DNA from: Monarcha castaneiventris obscurior
Taxonomy: Eukaryota; Chordata; Aves; Passeriformes; Monarchidae
DNA length: 64,000 bases
Assembly: GCA_026261815.1 (NCBI GenBank)
Contig: JAMPIT010000579.1
Coordinates: 1 to 64,000, forward strand
Reading direction: 5' to 3'
Every line of letters begins with the position of its first letter. Positions within the stretch are counted from its first letter, which is position 1. The notes beneath the pieces are model-generated. The model saw only the letters and a list, made by a program, of their open reading frames with translations, made no database searches and was not told the origin of the DNA. Position numbers and translations under genes: made by a program. This document shows positions 54,634 to 64,000 of the stretch, piece by piece.

Positions 54634-55710
54634 TTACTGGTGCCTCCGTTGGTGTCTGGTCAAGTGAGAGCTGCGGGAGAAGCTCTTCCCACACTGGGGA
54701 CACTCGCAGGGCCTCTCCCCAGTGTGGATGCGCAAGTGGGTGACAAGGTGGGAGTTGCGCCTGAATCCCTTCCTGCAGTCGGGGCAGTGGAAGGGCCTCT
54801 CCTCTGTGTGAATCCGCTGGTGCTTGAGGAGATGGGAGCTGGTCTGAAACCTCTTCCCACACTCGGGACACTCGTAGGGCCTCTCCCCAGTGTGGATCCT
54901 CTGGTGATGAATCAGGTTGGAGCTCTGGCTGAAGCTCTTCCCACATTCCCCACACTCGTAGGGCCTCTCCCCAGTGTGGATGCGCTGGTGCCTGACGAGG
55001 TGGGAGTTGCACTTGAATCCCTTCCCACAGTCGGGGCAGCGGAAGGGCCTCTCCTCTGTGTGAATCTGCTGGTGCAGGAGGAGACTGGAATTGGTCTGAA
55101 ACCACTCCCCACATTCCCCACACTCGTAGGACCTCTCCCCAGTGTGGATCCTCTGGTGGCGGAGCAGGTGGGAGCTGTGGCTGAAGCTCTTCCCACATTC
55201 CCCACACTTGTGGGGCTTCTCCCCATCGTGAAGCTGCTCATGAATCACCAGGTCCGAGCTCTGGCTGGATCTCCGGCCGCCTTCCTGGCACAGGGTGGGT
55301 CTTTCCTCCTCAGAGCACCCTGGGCTGGGTTTGCAGCCCCTCCTCCTGAGGGATCTCTGGGGCTTTTCCTCCCTGTTGGATTCCTGCGCCGTGGAGCCGC
55401 TCGAAACGGCCTCTTCCACCAGGTTCTGCTGCGGGGATTTGTCCTCCCTGGGCTCCGTCCTCAGCTCCTTGTCTGGGGCAGGAAGGACAAGGAGAGGATG
55501 GGATTTGCCTCCGTGCCACAGGGAAGGGGAAGGAGATCCCCCCAGTCCATCCCCGGCAGGACGGCGTCGGCAGCGGGGTTGTCCTGCAGCCGGGGGCGAT
55601 GCTGGGCTGGGAGATGGAGCAGGAGAGAGGGGGAAAGGGGCACTGACTTCCTCTTCACCTGCCTGGGGGTCCCGGGGCATCTTCCTCTTCTTCACAGCCT
55701 CCTCCTCCAT
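54634..55710 (-). CDS. C2H2 zinc-finger protein, seven fingers, two coding exons (block C)
   Basis: Sister of the 11.5 kb gene, about 296 residues. Exon 1 is 55,710-55,659 ([17 protein letters not shown]). The 186-bp intron 55,658-55,473 has a GTGAAG donor and a TGCCCCAG acceptor and keeps frame; exon 2 ends at TAA 54,634. After the DKELRTEP leader and a cysteine-less degenerate finger come seven full C2H2 fingers with TGERPYE or TEERPF linkers. Finger helices differ from the block A protein at specificity positions: [42 protein letters not shown] and RSSHLTR. DNA targets should therefore differ. The two-finger difference equals 56 codons, the exact length gap between the proteins. No repressor domain is visible. 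Confidence 0.85.
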   Translation of the reverse strand: MEEEAVKKRKMPRDPQAGEEEVSAPFPLSPAPSPSPASPPAAGQPRCRRRPAGDGLGGSPSPSLWHGGKSHPLLVLPAPDKELRTEPREDKSPQQNLVEEAVSSGSTAQESNREEKPQRSLRRRGCKPSPGCSEEERPTLCQEGGRRSSQSSDLVIHEQLHDGEKPHKCGECGKSFSHSSHLLRHQRIHTGERSYECGECGEWFQTNSSLLLHQQIHTEERPFRCPDCGKGFKCNSHLVRHQRIHTGERPYECGECGKSFSQSSNLIHHQRIHTGERPYECPECGKRFQTSSHLLKHQRIHTEERPFHCPDCRKGFRRNSHLVTHLRIHTGERPCECPQCGKSFSRSSHLTRHQRRHQ

Positions 55711-56435
55711 CCAGCCAAGGGTTGGGAATGGGAAATGCTGCTTTGGGGGGGAAAACAAGGGATGAGCACGTTGAATTTGAAGTTCCCTCTACCCAAATCC
55801 ATTCTTAGAAGCCACTGGGCATCGTGTAAAACCTGGCCATTCATAAAAACCTCCCAAACACCAAGATTCAGCCCTGAAAAAGCCTCCCAGGAGCTCCCCA
55901 TCTCTGGTCCCTCCCCTTGGTGTTCAGGGGCTCCCCCCTGTCCCAGCTGCTGGGGTCACGCTTGTATTGGGAGTCCCCTGTCTACCTGGTCCCTGCCCTC
56001 CCCAGGCTGCTGGGAGTCCCAGGAAGCTGAAAAGTTCCCCCTCTTCTGTCTCTCCACTTAGGGATGCTGGGGGTTTTGGGGGCCCAAGGGGTCCCTTCTC
56101 CCCTTATTCTCTGCTTTGGGGTGCAGGGGGTCCAAGGAGTTCCCCCCTCACTCTCTCCAGGCTGTTGAGGGTCCCACGAATGGCGGCGCTCCCCCCTCTC
56201 TGGGCTCCCCACTTTGGGCTCCTGGGGGTCACAGGGGTTCGCTCCTCCAGACTGCCGGGGCTCCCCTGGTCCCGGTATTGCCCCTCTCTGCTCTCCCCAC
56301 TCTGGGGGTCCCGAGGTTCTCCCCTCCTGCTCTCCCGGGGGGTCCTGCAGCCCCCTGGCTCAGGACTGGAGTTGGTGGTGCCTGACCCGGGCAGACACAA
56401 CAAAAAACACCTCCTGGGGACCCCCAATATCCCTT
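55711..56435. other. Upstream region of the zinc-finger gene (block C)
   Basis: Counterpart of 12,758-13,440, more diverged. C-rich with GGGGTCC phrases, and an AACAAG-type acceptor region near 55,757. No separate gene. Confidence 0.4.
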
Positions 56436-57105
56436 CAAGGGGAATTTTCTGCTCAGCTTTGGAGTCCTTCATTCTCCAAAAATATTCCCCCCAAAAACCC
56501 AACCCAGGGGCCCCCCAGGATATCTGGGCCAAGCTCCCCCTCCCTGGGCACCTGTGGGATGGGGGGTGATGATCCCACAGGTGGGGGGCTGTGAATTCAT
56601 GGGAGTGCTTGACCTCGTTCTTCCTTTTTCTTTTCTTCATCCTCCTTTGTCTCTCCGCTTCCTCTTTTACCCACTCCTCCTCTTCCATCCCTCCTCCTCC
56701 TTCTCCTCCCTAACCCCACCTCCTTCCCCTACTCCCATCCCTTCTCCTGCTCCTTCTTCATCCCTGCTCTCCCATCCCTCCTCCTCCTCCCCCCAGCAGC
56801 AGCCACAGCCTGGGTCCCCCGTTCCCGAAGCCCTCGCAGCCCGCAGGAGCAGCGGGGATGGAGCCGGGACAGGTCGGGATGGGCAGCGCGGGGCTCTCGG
56901 CTGCTCCCACCCGCTGGGGGCGGGGGAACCCGGCCCGGGGAAAAGGAGAGGGAAACTGGGAACACTGGGGGCTGCACATCCAAACTGGGCCTTGCTGGGA
57001 CCCTGGCTGGGCACTTGCAGCCCTTGGGGCTCCTCTGGGGAGCTTGGAGAGCCGGGAGGGGGGAACGCAGAGAGGGCTGGGGGATCCCAGGAGCGGCATC
57101 ACTGG
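56436..57105. repeat. Recurrent zinc-finger-flank block with pyrimidine tract, copy 3
   Basis: Contains GCTCAGCTTTGGAGTCCTTC, ATATCTGGGCCAAGCTCCCC, CACCTGTGGGATG and a CTCCTCC tract from about 56,620 to 56,800. It is matched to block A up to about 57,105, where a minisatellite takes over. Confidence 0.6.
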
Positions 57106-57109
57106 CAGT

Positions 57110-58905
57110 GACTGGTTTGTACTGGGGGAACTGGAACCTTACTGGGGTAACTGGAACCTTACTGGGGTAACTGGGAGTGACTGGGAATGACTACAAGCGT
57201 GCTGAGGGACACTGGGATATAGTGGGAGTGTCAGTGACCATACTGGGATTGACTGGAACCACACTGGGAACAATCGGGACCATGCTGGGGAGAAATGGGA
57301 CCACGATGGGGGCAACTGGGAGTGAGTGGCAGTGACTGGGTCTACACTGGGGGCAACTGGCCATGACTGGGACACAACTGGGAGGGACTGGGATCATATG
57401 CGGAGTTACTGGGACTATACCAGGGGCAACTGGGTGCAACTGGGATCACACTGGAAGGAACAGGGAGCAACTGGAACCACGCTGTGGGCAACTGGGATCC
57501 TACTGGGTCACACCTGGAGCAACTGGGACTGCACTGAGGGTGACTGGGAGTGGCTGTGAGCAACTGGGATCAGGATGGAAGCAACTCAGGACAACTGGGA
57601 GTGACTGGAAACATGCTGGGGGCAACTGGGATATACTGGGAGAGACTGAAACCACAGTGGGGGTAAATGAGAGCAACTGGAACCACGCTGGATGATAATG
57701 GGAGCAGCTGTGCCCATGCCAGGGTCATACTGGGATCCTAATGGAACTGCCTGGCATCATACTGGGAGTGACTCGAATAGTACTGGCAGTATCTGAGAAT
57801 GACTGGGATTCTACTGGAATCAGACTGGGGGTGACTGGAAAGGTGCTGGCTGGGACTGGAACCATGTTGGAGGTGACTGGGAGCAGCAGAGACCACACTG
57901 GGAGTGACAGGGAGTCACTCTGGGCATGACTGGAATAATCCTGGGAGTATCTGGTAGTGACTGGGGTCATACTGGGGGTGACTGGGTGCAACTGGGATCA
58001 TACTGGAACAGACTGGAACCATACTGGCAGTGACTACGGGTCCTACTGGGATCATCCTGGGAGCCACTGGGATTACAGTGGGTGTGAATGGAACCTGACT
58101 AGGGGTTACTGGGAGCTCCTGGGCCCATGCTGGGAGGAAAATGTGGACACATTGGGAGCAACTAGAAGGTACTGGAACCATGCTGAGGGGACTGAGACCA
58201 CAACTGGAGCAACTGGGATCATACTGGGAGCAACTGGAACCACAGTTTGGGTAACTGCCAGAAACTGGGATCATGCTGGTGGCAACTGGGAGTAATGGGG
58301 AAAGACTGGGAACATTCTGAGTTAACTAAAACCTTACTGGGGCAACTGGGATATACTGGGAGTGTCTGTAGCCATACAGAGCGTGATTGGAACCACAGTG
58401 GGAACAGCTGGGACCACGCTTGGGGAAACTGAATTTACACTGGGGGCAATTGGGCATGACTGGGACCATGCTGAGAGGGACTGGGACTATTCTAGGGGCA
58501 ACTGGGAACACACTGAGGGTGACTGGAATCATACTGGGATTGACTGGGAACAGCTGTGTGCTTCCCAGTTGCTTTCAGCATGTGGAATCCTGCTGAAAGC
58601 AACTGGGAAGAAGTAGGAGTGACTGGGAGCATGCTGGGGGTGATTGGGACTACGCTAGGGGAAACTGGGAGAACTGGGAACACACTAGATGAAAGTGGGA
58701 GAAACTGGGAGCAACTGGGACCATGCTGGGGGCAAACTGCATCATGATGGGGAATGACTGGGAGTGACTGGGTTCACACTGGGAGCAACAGGGATCCTGC
58801 AGGGAGTGAGGGGAAGTGACCAGGATCATACTGGGACTGACTGGGCTCATACTGTGAGTGATGAGGAAATTGAAACCACTCTGGAGGGGAACTGGGCTCA
58901 TACTG
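57110..58905. repeat. ACTGGGA minisatellite, long array
   Basis: About 1.8 kb of degenerate ACTGGGAGCA, ACTGGGATCATACTGGG and GGAACCACACTGGG units. It is the reverse-sense form of the CCCAGT arrays at 9.5 and 52.8 kb. All three forward frames and their reverses stay open for 60-110 codons, so no ORF here is credible. Confidence 0.9.
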
Positions 58906-59335
58906 GGAGCAGCCATTCCCAGCCCTGGGACCCCGAGCCCCTTTCCCAGCCCCGGGACCCCCGAGCCCCTTTCCCGGCCATGCTGCCCCTGCAGCCCCCA
59001 GACCCCCCCGCCGGGGTCCCGGCAATCCCAGGGCTCCCCCCTCTCGGGCTCCCCGCTTTGGGCTTCTGGGGCACTCCTCTCTCTGGGGTCCCGCTTAGAG
59101 AAGCCGCGGCTCCCGGGGCTCCCCAAAACCGGTGTCCCCCCGCCCCCGCCGGCCCCGCGCGGTCCCCACGGGGCCCCGGCACAGCTCGGAGGGCCCGGCC
59201 CAGGAAGCCCAACCCCCACCGCGGGGGGACCCGCATCCCCCCGGCCCCCGCCGGGGCTCTGCCGGCACCGCCACCGGGACCCCCCAAAAACACCTCCCGG
59301 GGACCCCCGGTGTCCCCCCGAGGGGCATCTGCGGC
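58906..59335. other. GC-rich spacer
   Basis: C-rich CpG DNA with CCCAGCCCCGGGACCC tandem phrases at 58,930-58,980. No gene seen. Confidence 0.35.
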
Positions 59336-59660
59336 TCGGCTTTGCAGCCCCGCAAGCTCCAAACATCGCGCCGCCCGCCCCGACAGACAGGATGAAACAG
59401 CGAGCCCCAAATCGATTTCATGGCAGCTCCAAATATCCCTCCCCCCTCCAAAAACACCGCCCGCGATATTTGGGGTGAGCTCCCCCTCCCCGGGCACCTG
59501 CGGGATGCGGGGCGGGCGATGCTCCCGGGCCGAGGGGCTGCGGATCCAGAGAGCGGCGAGCGCACGTGGAGCCTCCTCTGCCTGCTCCAGCTCCTCCTTC
59601 TCCTCTGTCCCTCCTCTTCCTCCTCCCCTGACCCTCCTCCTCCTCCTGCTGCCCTTGCTC
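59336..59660. repeat. Recurrent zinc-finger-flank block with pyrimidine tract, copy 4
   Basis: GGCTCGGCTTTGCAGCCCCG, CAAGCTCCAAACATC, ATATTTGGGGTGAGCTCCCC, CACCTGCGGGATG, GAGAGCGGCGAGCGCACGTGG and a CTCCTCC tract. Closest to copy 2. No zinc-finger exon is found downstream of it on the minus strand. Confidence 0.6.
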
Positions 59661-60350
59661 CGCCCCTGCGGCCGCGGCCAGGAGCTCTCGGGGAGCGGGG
59701 CCGGGCCGGGACACGCTGGGGAAGGGCTGGGTCACCCCCAGAGCGAGCTGGGGGCAGCGGAGCTTTGGGGAACAACGGGAAAGGGCTGGGACAGGGGGGA
59801 TGGGGGGTGGGACAGCGGGAAAGGGGTTCCCAGTGGGGTCCCCCAGTTAAGCCCAGCACCCCCAAGCCCCGTCCCGGCCCTCCCCGTTCCCTCCCCAGCC
59901 CCGGCTGAGTGCGGGGCTCAGCCCAGGAGCCGCCGTCGTTCGAGGCTGCCCCGAGCGCAGCGAACGGGAGAGTTCCCGGCTCGGAGAGGCCCCAGCAGAG
60001 CAGGGATCTTGTCCCTCTTTGAGGGCGTTTCAGGGTCTTCGGGCCCCTTTGAAGAGGAGTTTTCCTCTCTTTAAGGTTTTTTGGGGGATCCCACCACTAC
60101 AGGGGTGTTTTTTCCTCCCCATTTTCGGGTGTTTGTGGGGCCGCAGCCCCCCAAGCCCCTTTTAAGGGGGGATCACGATGGCTTTAAGTGGCATTTTTAG
60201 GGGTCCCCCACCACAAGTCCCTGTAGGGGATGTTTTGCTCCCCAGGGTGAATTTTGGGGTTTCCTCTGCCCTCACCGCTTTAAGATCCTCACTAAAGTGG
60301 GTGCCCACTATAACTCCCGTTAAAAGGGCAACACCACTCCCGTGGATTCC
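59661..60350. other. Unassigned stretch
   Basis: GC-rich to 60,000, then CTTTAAGG and GGGGTTTT phrases. No gene recognised. Confidence 0.3.
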
Positions 60351-60364
60351 GGCAGCGGAGCCCC

Positions 60365-60770
60365 GGCGGGGGGGGCTGGGGGTCCCGGCAGGGTTTGGGG
60401 GTCCCGGCAGGGTTTGGGGTCCCGGCAGGGTTTGGGGGTCCCGGCAGGGTTGGGGGTCCCGACAGGGTGTGGGGGTACCAAGAGGTTTGGGGGTCCCGGC
60501 AGGGTTTGGGGTCCCGGCAGGGTTTGGGGGTCCCGGCAGGGTTGGGGGTCCCGACAGGGTGTGGGGGTACCAAGAGGTTTGGGGGTCCCGGCAGGGTTTG
60601 GGGGTCCCGACAGGGTTTGGGGGTCCTGACAGGGTTTGGGGGTACCGAGAGGGTTGGGGGTCTCGGCAGGGTTTGGGGGTCCCGACAGGGTTTGGGGGTC
60701 CCGACAGGGTTTGGGGGTACCGAGAGGGTTGGGGGTCTCGGCAGGGTTTGTGGGTCCCGGGAGGCTTTGG
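60365..60770. repeat. GGGTCCCGGCAGGGTTTGGG minisatellite
   Basis: About 20 tandem units of 19-20 bp. Higher-order blocks are visible: the run 60,411-60,490 is repeated almost exactly at 60,500-60,580, and GTACCGAGAGGGTTGGGGGT recurs at 60,640 and 60,717. Confidence 0.93.
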
Positions 60771-60775
60771 GGGTA

Positions 60776-61489
60776 CTTGGGTGATGCCGATGGTGGCGAT
60801 GGGGACCCCCTGCAGGGTATGAACATTCGCGAGGGGCTCCTGGGGGGGTTTTGTGGGTCCCGGGGGTTTTTGGGGTCACGATGGTTTTTTGGGGGTTCCC
60901 GAGGGGGGTTTTCAGCAGTCCCGAAGCGGGGGTTTGGGTGATCTCGGATGGAGTATTTGGGGATCCCAAGGCTGTTTTGGGGTTGCAAGGCTGTTTTGGG
61001 GTCCCTGCCGGTGATGGAGATGGGGACCCCGTCCCAGGTATAAACCTTCTCAAGGGGGTCTGGGGGTGTTGGGAGGTCCCGTGGGAATTTTGGTGTCCTG
61101 AGAGGGTTTTGGGGTGTCCGTATGGGGTTTTGGGGTCCTAGGGAGTTTCTGGAGGGTCCCGGGGATATTTTTGGGATCCCGGGGAGGTTGGGGAGTCCCG
61201 GGGGGCGGGGGGGTTATTGGGGATTCCCGGGAGGTTTTGGGGTACCTGGGCGATGCCGGTGCCAGAGCTGGGGACCCCGTGACGGGTGTGAACCTTCTCG
61301 CTGCACACGGGCAGCGTCAGCGAGTTCAGGGAGATCCTGGGGGGCCCGGGGGCTTCACCCCAAATCCAGGGGCACCCCAAATGCCAAGGCACCCCCCGAA
61401 CTCCCCTCACCGTTGGATCTGCTGCAGGCAGGGGGACACCAGCACTCGGCCCCCGCCCCCCACCATCACAGGGGGGCTGTGGCAGAAAC
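60776..61489 (-). pseudogene. FLOT1: Flotillin-1 exon remnants with a triplicated exon
   Basis: Flotillin-1 is a membrane-raft scaffold whose gene lies in the MHC of vertebrates. On the minus strand, 61,489-61,411 reads [20 protein letters not shown] then LQQIQR before a GTGAGG donor. It is followed by 61,336-61,246, reading [20 protein letters not shown] then [10 protein letters not shown] between a CCCCCAG acceptor and a GTACC donor. These match the start of the flotillin PHB domain ([37 protein letters not shown]). The second exon then recurs in shortened form at 61,059-61,004 (EKVYTWDGVPISITG) and 60,839-60,776 (NVHTLQGVPIATIGITQ). The first exon and all exons after GIAQ are absent, so the gene is dead here. 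Confidence 0.8.
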
Positions 61490-61697
61490 GGGGGAGTGGC
61501 ACGGACAGGTCAGGGGGGACCCCCAAAGTCCTGGGGGAGGGGACACGGGGGGACTCCCAGGAATCCCTGTGGGGGGATGAGGGGGGACCCAGGAGGAGTT
61601 TGGGGGGCTGGGTGGGTCATGGGGGGCCCCCAGGAGTCTTGTGGGGGGTGGGGTGGGCACAGAACAGGGTGACGCCCAGGATGGGTTTGGGGGGAAC
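61490..61697. other. Spacer between FLOT1 and MHC class I remnants
   Basis: GGGG-rich DNA. Class I cytoplasmic-tail exons would be expected here on the minus strand but were not recognised. Confidence 0.3.
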
Positions 61698-62905
61698 CAG
61701 ATTGGAGCTTCCAGACGCCGAATCCGATGAGGAGAATGACGCCGATGGCAGCGATGATGGACACAGCGACCCCCGGGGTGAGGTTCCCGCTGGATTCCGG
61801 CTCTGGGAAGCATGGGATGGTGAGGAGGGGGAGGGGAACCCCCATCCCGCTGCTCCATATTCCCACATTCCACATTCCCAGCACCACCCCAGGAGAAGAT
61901 CGCGGGCTCCCGCATTCCGGGATGCTCCCCCCGGCACCAGGGCTGCTCCCACTCCTCCGGCAGCGCCTCCATCCCGGCCCGGGGCTGGAAGGTGCCGTCG
62001 CTGTTGGGAACGATCCCGGATTTCATCCCCCTTCATCCAGCTGATCCCGATGGTGCTGGGGGAGGATCCGTGCGCGTGGCAGGACAAGGTCAGGATCCCG
62101 TGTTCCACTTTCCCGGACACACGGACAGCAGCGGGCTCTGGAATGGGGCAGTAGTGAGATGCATCCATGGGATTCCATGGCAGTGGGATGGGGATGAGAT
62201 CTGCCCGTGGAATTCCATGGGAATGGGATGGCAGTGACATCCATCTACAGAATTCCCATGGGAATGGGACAGAAGTGGGATCCATCCGTGGAAGTCCCAT
62301 GGGATTAGGATAACTGAGATCCATCCATGGAATTTCCATGGGAATTCCCATGTTCCCAAATTTTGTCCTCCCAAATCCCGCATTCTCAAATCCCGTATTC
62401 CCATTCTGCCCTCCCCACCTTCACACTCCAGCGCCTCCCGCCCGTATCTGACATGTTTCCAGAGACATTCCAGGCAGGGGTGCCCCAGGTAATTTGTTGA
62501 TTCCTCAGCCTGGATCTCATGGATCCCCATTCCAGTCCCTCAGTTGCCATCCCAGTGCCACAGATCCCGGCCCAGCCCCACGGATTCCCATTCCAGCCCC
62601 ACAGATCCCCCCCCCCCTCCAGCCCCACAGATGCCCAGCCCCGCTCCCCCCGCTCAGCCCCGCTCTGGCGGTGCCGCTCCCGCAGCATCTCCGGCTCCCC
62701 GGTGGCCCCGTGCCGGTGCCGCTCGCTGTGCCGGCTCCGGGCATGCCAAGATCCCGGCTCGGCTCCGGCCGCCATCCCCGGCGGCTGCGGCTCCGCCCGG
62801 CCCCGCTCGCTGCGGCGGCGCTGGGAGGGGATCCCATCCAGGGACCCCATGGACACGAACTGGGGGAGCCCCAGGCCGGGCTCCGGCACCGCCACGTGTG
62901 GGGAA
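61698..62905 (-). pseudogene. MHC class I heavy chain, decayed gene
   Basis: Class I heavy chains present peptides to T cells. Four exon relics lie in order on the minus strand. Alpha-1 (about 62,905-62,660) has PEPGLGLPQFVSMGSLDG and a late EMLRERHRQSG, matching G-GLP-FV-VGYVDG and LRRRYNQTG. Alpha-2 keeps only its last third (62,515-62,419: YLGHPCLECLWKHVRYGREA). Alpha-3 (62,137-61,888) has VEHGILTLSCHAHG, then after a deletion and frame change SGIVPNSDGTFQ and WCRGEHPG, so both Ig-fold cysteines remain. The membrane exon (61,802-61,698) reads VAVSIIAAIGVILLIGFGVW. The missing alpha-2 front and the alpha-3 frame change make it a pseudogene. The leader exon was not recognised. Confidence 0.82.
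62150..62350. repeat. About 42-bp tandem repeat in a class I intron
   Basis: Units TCCATGGGAATGGGAT plus GGCAGTGA(G/C)ATCCATC recur about five times between the alpha-2 and alpha-3 relics. Confidence 0.8.
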
Positions 62906-63438
62906 CGCGGGGACAGGAGAACTAGGGGGACACGGAGATTTGGGGTCTGGGGGCCACGGCTGAAGGGAAGGGGGAACTGGGAGAGCCGGGAGAGCCGGGA
63001 AGGGGATTTGGGGGTTCCAGGATTGAGAAAAGGGGAGGCTGGGGGTGGGTAGAGGTGGGATGGGTGGGGTTTAGGGGGTCCCGGTACCCAGGAATGGGGG
63101 CTCCAAGGGCTCCCGATGTCCCCACTCCCAGCACAGGGCGGGAAACGGAGACGCGAAAGTGCCCGAGGGAGCGCGGGGGGAGGGGATGGGGCAATTCCAG
63201 GGAATTCTCCTGGATCCCGTCCTGGCATCCCCCGGAACCCTCCTCGGCCGCGCCCTGCGGGACCCCCGCGCCAGGCTGGGCTGAACTCCCAGGCCCTGCG
63301 GCCAAACTCTGCCTGGAACCCGCTGGCTTCGGCCCAAAGCCGGGCAAGCACCGGGAGCCGCGGATCCATTTTGTCCTGCGGCTGCGGTGATTTATTAAAG
63401 TATGGATACAGATCTAATATCAGTATCCACCTGAGACA
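62906..63438. other. Unassigned stretch right of the class I relic
   Basis: GC-rich DNA, then AT-rich from 63,385. The class I leader and promoter would lie here on the minus strand but cannot be recognised. Confidence 0.3.
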
Positions 63439-64000
63439 GATAGAGATGAAGGCAAATTGTAACTTCGAAATAGCTTTAATATGTTTCAAAATGTATTAAG
63501 AAACACATGGTAATAAATGTCTTTTGAGTTGAGAAACTCCAGAGCCAGAAACCAAGACATCTTAGAGAAACAAAGGAGATAAACCGCATGCATGCCAGGA
63601 AGTCTGGTATCTCATCAAAACTCACACCTCCCAAGGAAGCTGTCAGCTCCAAATTAGGCTGGAGCCTGGGGAGGCACCGGAGGGCGGTGCCTGCCTTCAA
63701 TTCCGCAGTTATCCAGAGGACTGGAGCGGCGCCGTGCTGGGGGAAGGGGCAGGGACGGGAGAAGGGGGAAAGCTGAGTGAAGTGTAAATTACTTTCTGGG
63801 ATTAATGAATATGGAACAGTTGAAGAGAGTACTTAAGTTCACAGGAAAATGAATGGAGCGCGCCTCTGGCGATATTGCCAAGGCCCCAGCGCTGTGATAT
63901 GCCTTTGTCCTACTAATAAATGTTAAATATTATATTGCTAAACATTTAGCTCCTGAATTCATTTCTTTCTTCTCCTCTTCCCGTGGCGGCTCTCCTGCGC
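63439..64000 (+). mobile_element. LTR-like dispersed repeat, copy 2 (runs to window edge)
   Basis: Reverse complement of 16,621-17,195, read here on the plus strand. It contains CTTAAG, GCGCTGTGATATGCCTTTG, CTAATAAATG (signal), then CTTTCTTCTCCTCTTCCCG. The right end is cut by the window. Confidence 0.5.

Noticed and set aside
57139..58616. Many 60-110 codon frames rich in TG-WD or VPV-PS phrases
   Set aside because: By-products of the ACTGGGA minisatellite.
59640..59700. Leucine-rich plus-strand stretch ending GQELSG, like a class II leader
   Set aside because: The leucines come from the CTC tract, there is no ATG in position, and the resemblance is limited to a few residues.
1..64000. CRISPR arrays, bacterial operons, tRNA or rRNA genes
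   Set aside because: Composition, introns, CR1 and LTR elements show an avian nuclear genome; regular repeats here are minisatellites, and no tRNA or rRNA signature was seen.

Overview
The window is bird nuclear DNA, most likely from a songbird, and it looks like an unstable, duplicated edge of the MHC. Four things point there: olfactory receptors of the bird-expanded OR14 type; C2H2 zinc-finger genes with the short two-exon leader common in passerines; PIM-kinase-like exons; and broken pieces of MHC class I, MHC class II beta and flotillin-1 (FLOT1). CR1 LINE tails and avian-type LTRs agree. The host species cannot be read from the sequence.

Layout. Block A (1 to about 16 kb) holds, left to right: a minus-strand olfactory receptor cut by the window edge, its probable 5' exon, a 145-bp repeat, an old retroviral pol/env remnant, a 75-bp minisatellite, an LTR, a CR1 tail, a second LTR, another tandem repeat, a GC-rich block, a CCCAGT minisatellite, class II beta exon fragments, a 9-finger zinc-finger gene, a broken zinc-finger gene and an orphan class II beta signal-peptide exon. 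Block C (about 43.1 to 59.7 kb) repeats most of this in the same order and orientation about 43.1-43.8 kb further on, with a 7-finger zinc-finger gene and an olfactory receptor carrying a one-base frameshift. Block B (about 24.0 to 28.6 kb) is a third, inverted copy of the receptor module. It carries the only complete olfactory receptor and a solo LTR with a 5-bp target-site duplication in the receptor's 5' intron.

Between A and B lie an LTR-like dispersed repeat, one unrecognised TATA-promoter gene candidate (18.0-19.2 kb), several simple repeats and a CpG-rich stretch with a poly(A) signal. Between B and C lie a decayed PIM-like kinase gene (34.0-36.5 kb), a second PIM-like exon, two long GA-rich minisatellites, a satellite-like array of about 189 bp period and another solo LTR. 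The right end (60.8-62.9 kb) carries FLOT1 exon remnants, one of them present three times, and a decayed MHC class I gene. It closes with an inverted copy of the LTR-like repeat seen at 16.6-17.2 kb.

Few genes look functional: one intact olfactory receptor, one truncated by the window edge, two zinc-finger genes and possibly the 18-19 kb gene. Most long open frames in the window are by-products of GC-rich or tandemly repeated DNA and are not listed. Coordinates given as approximate were judged by eye from pairwise matching, not by alignment software.
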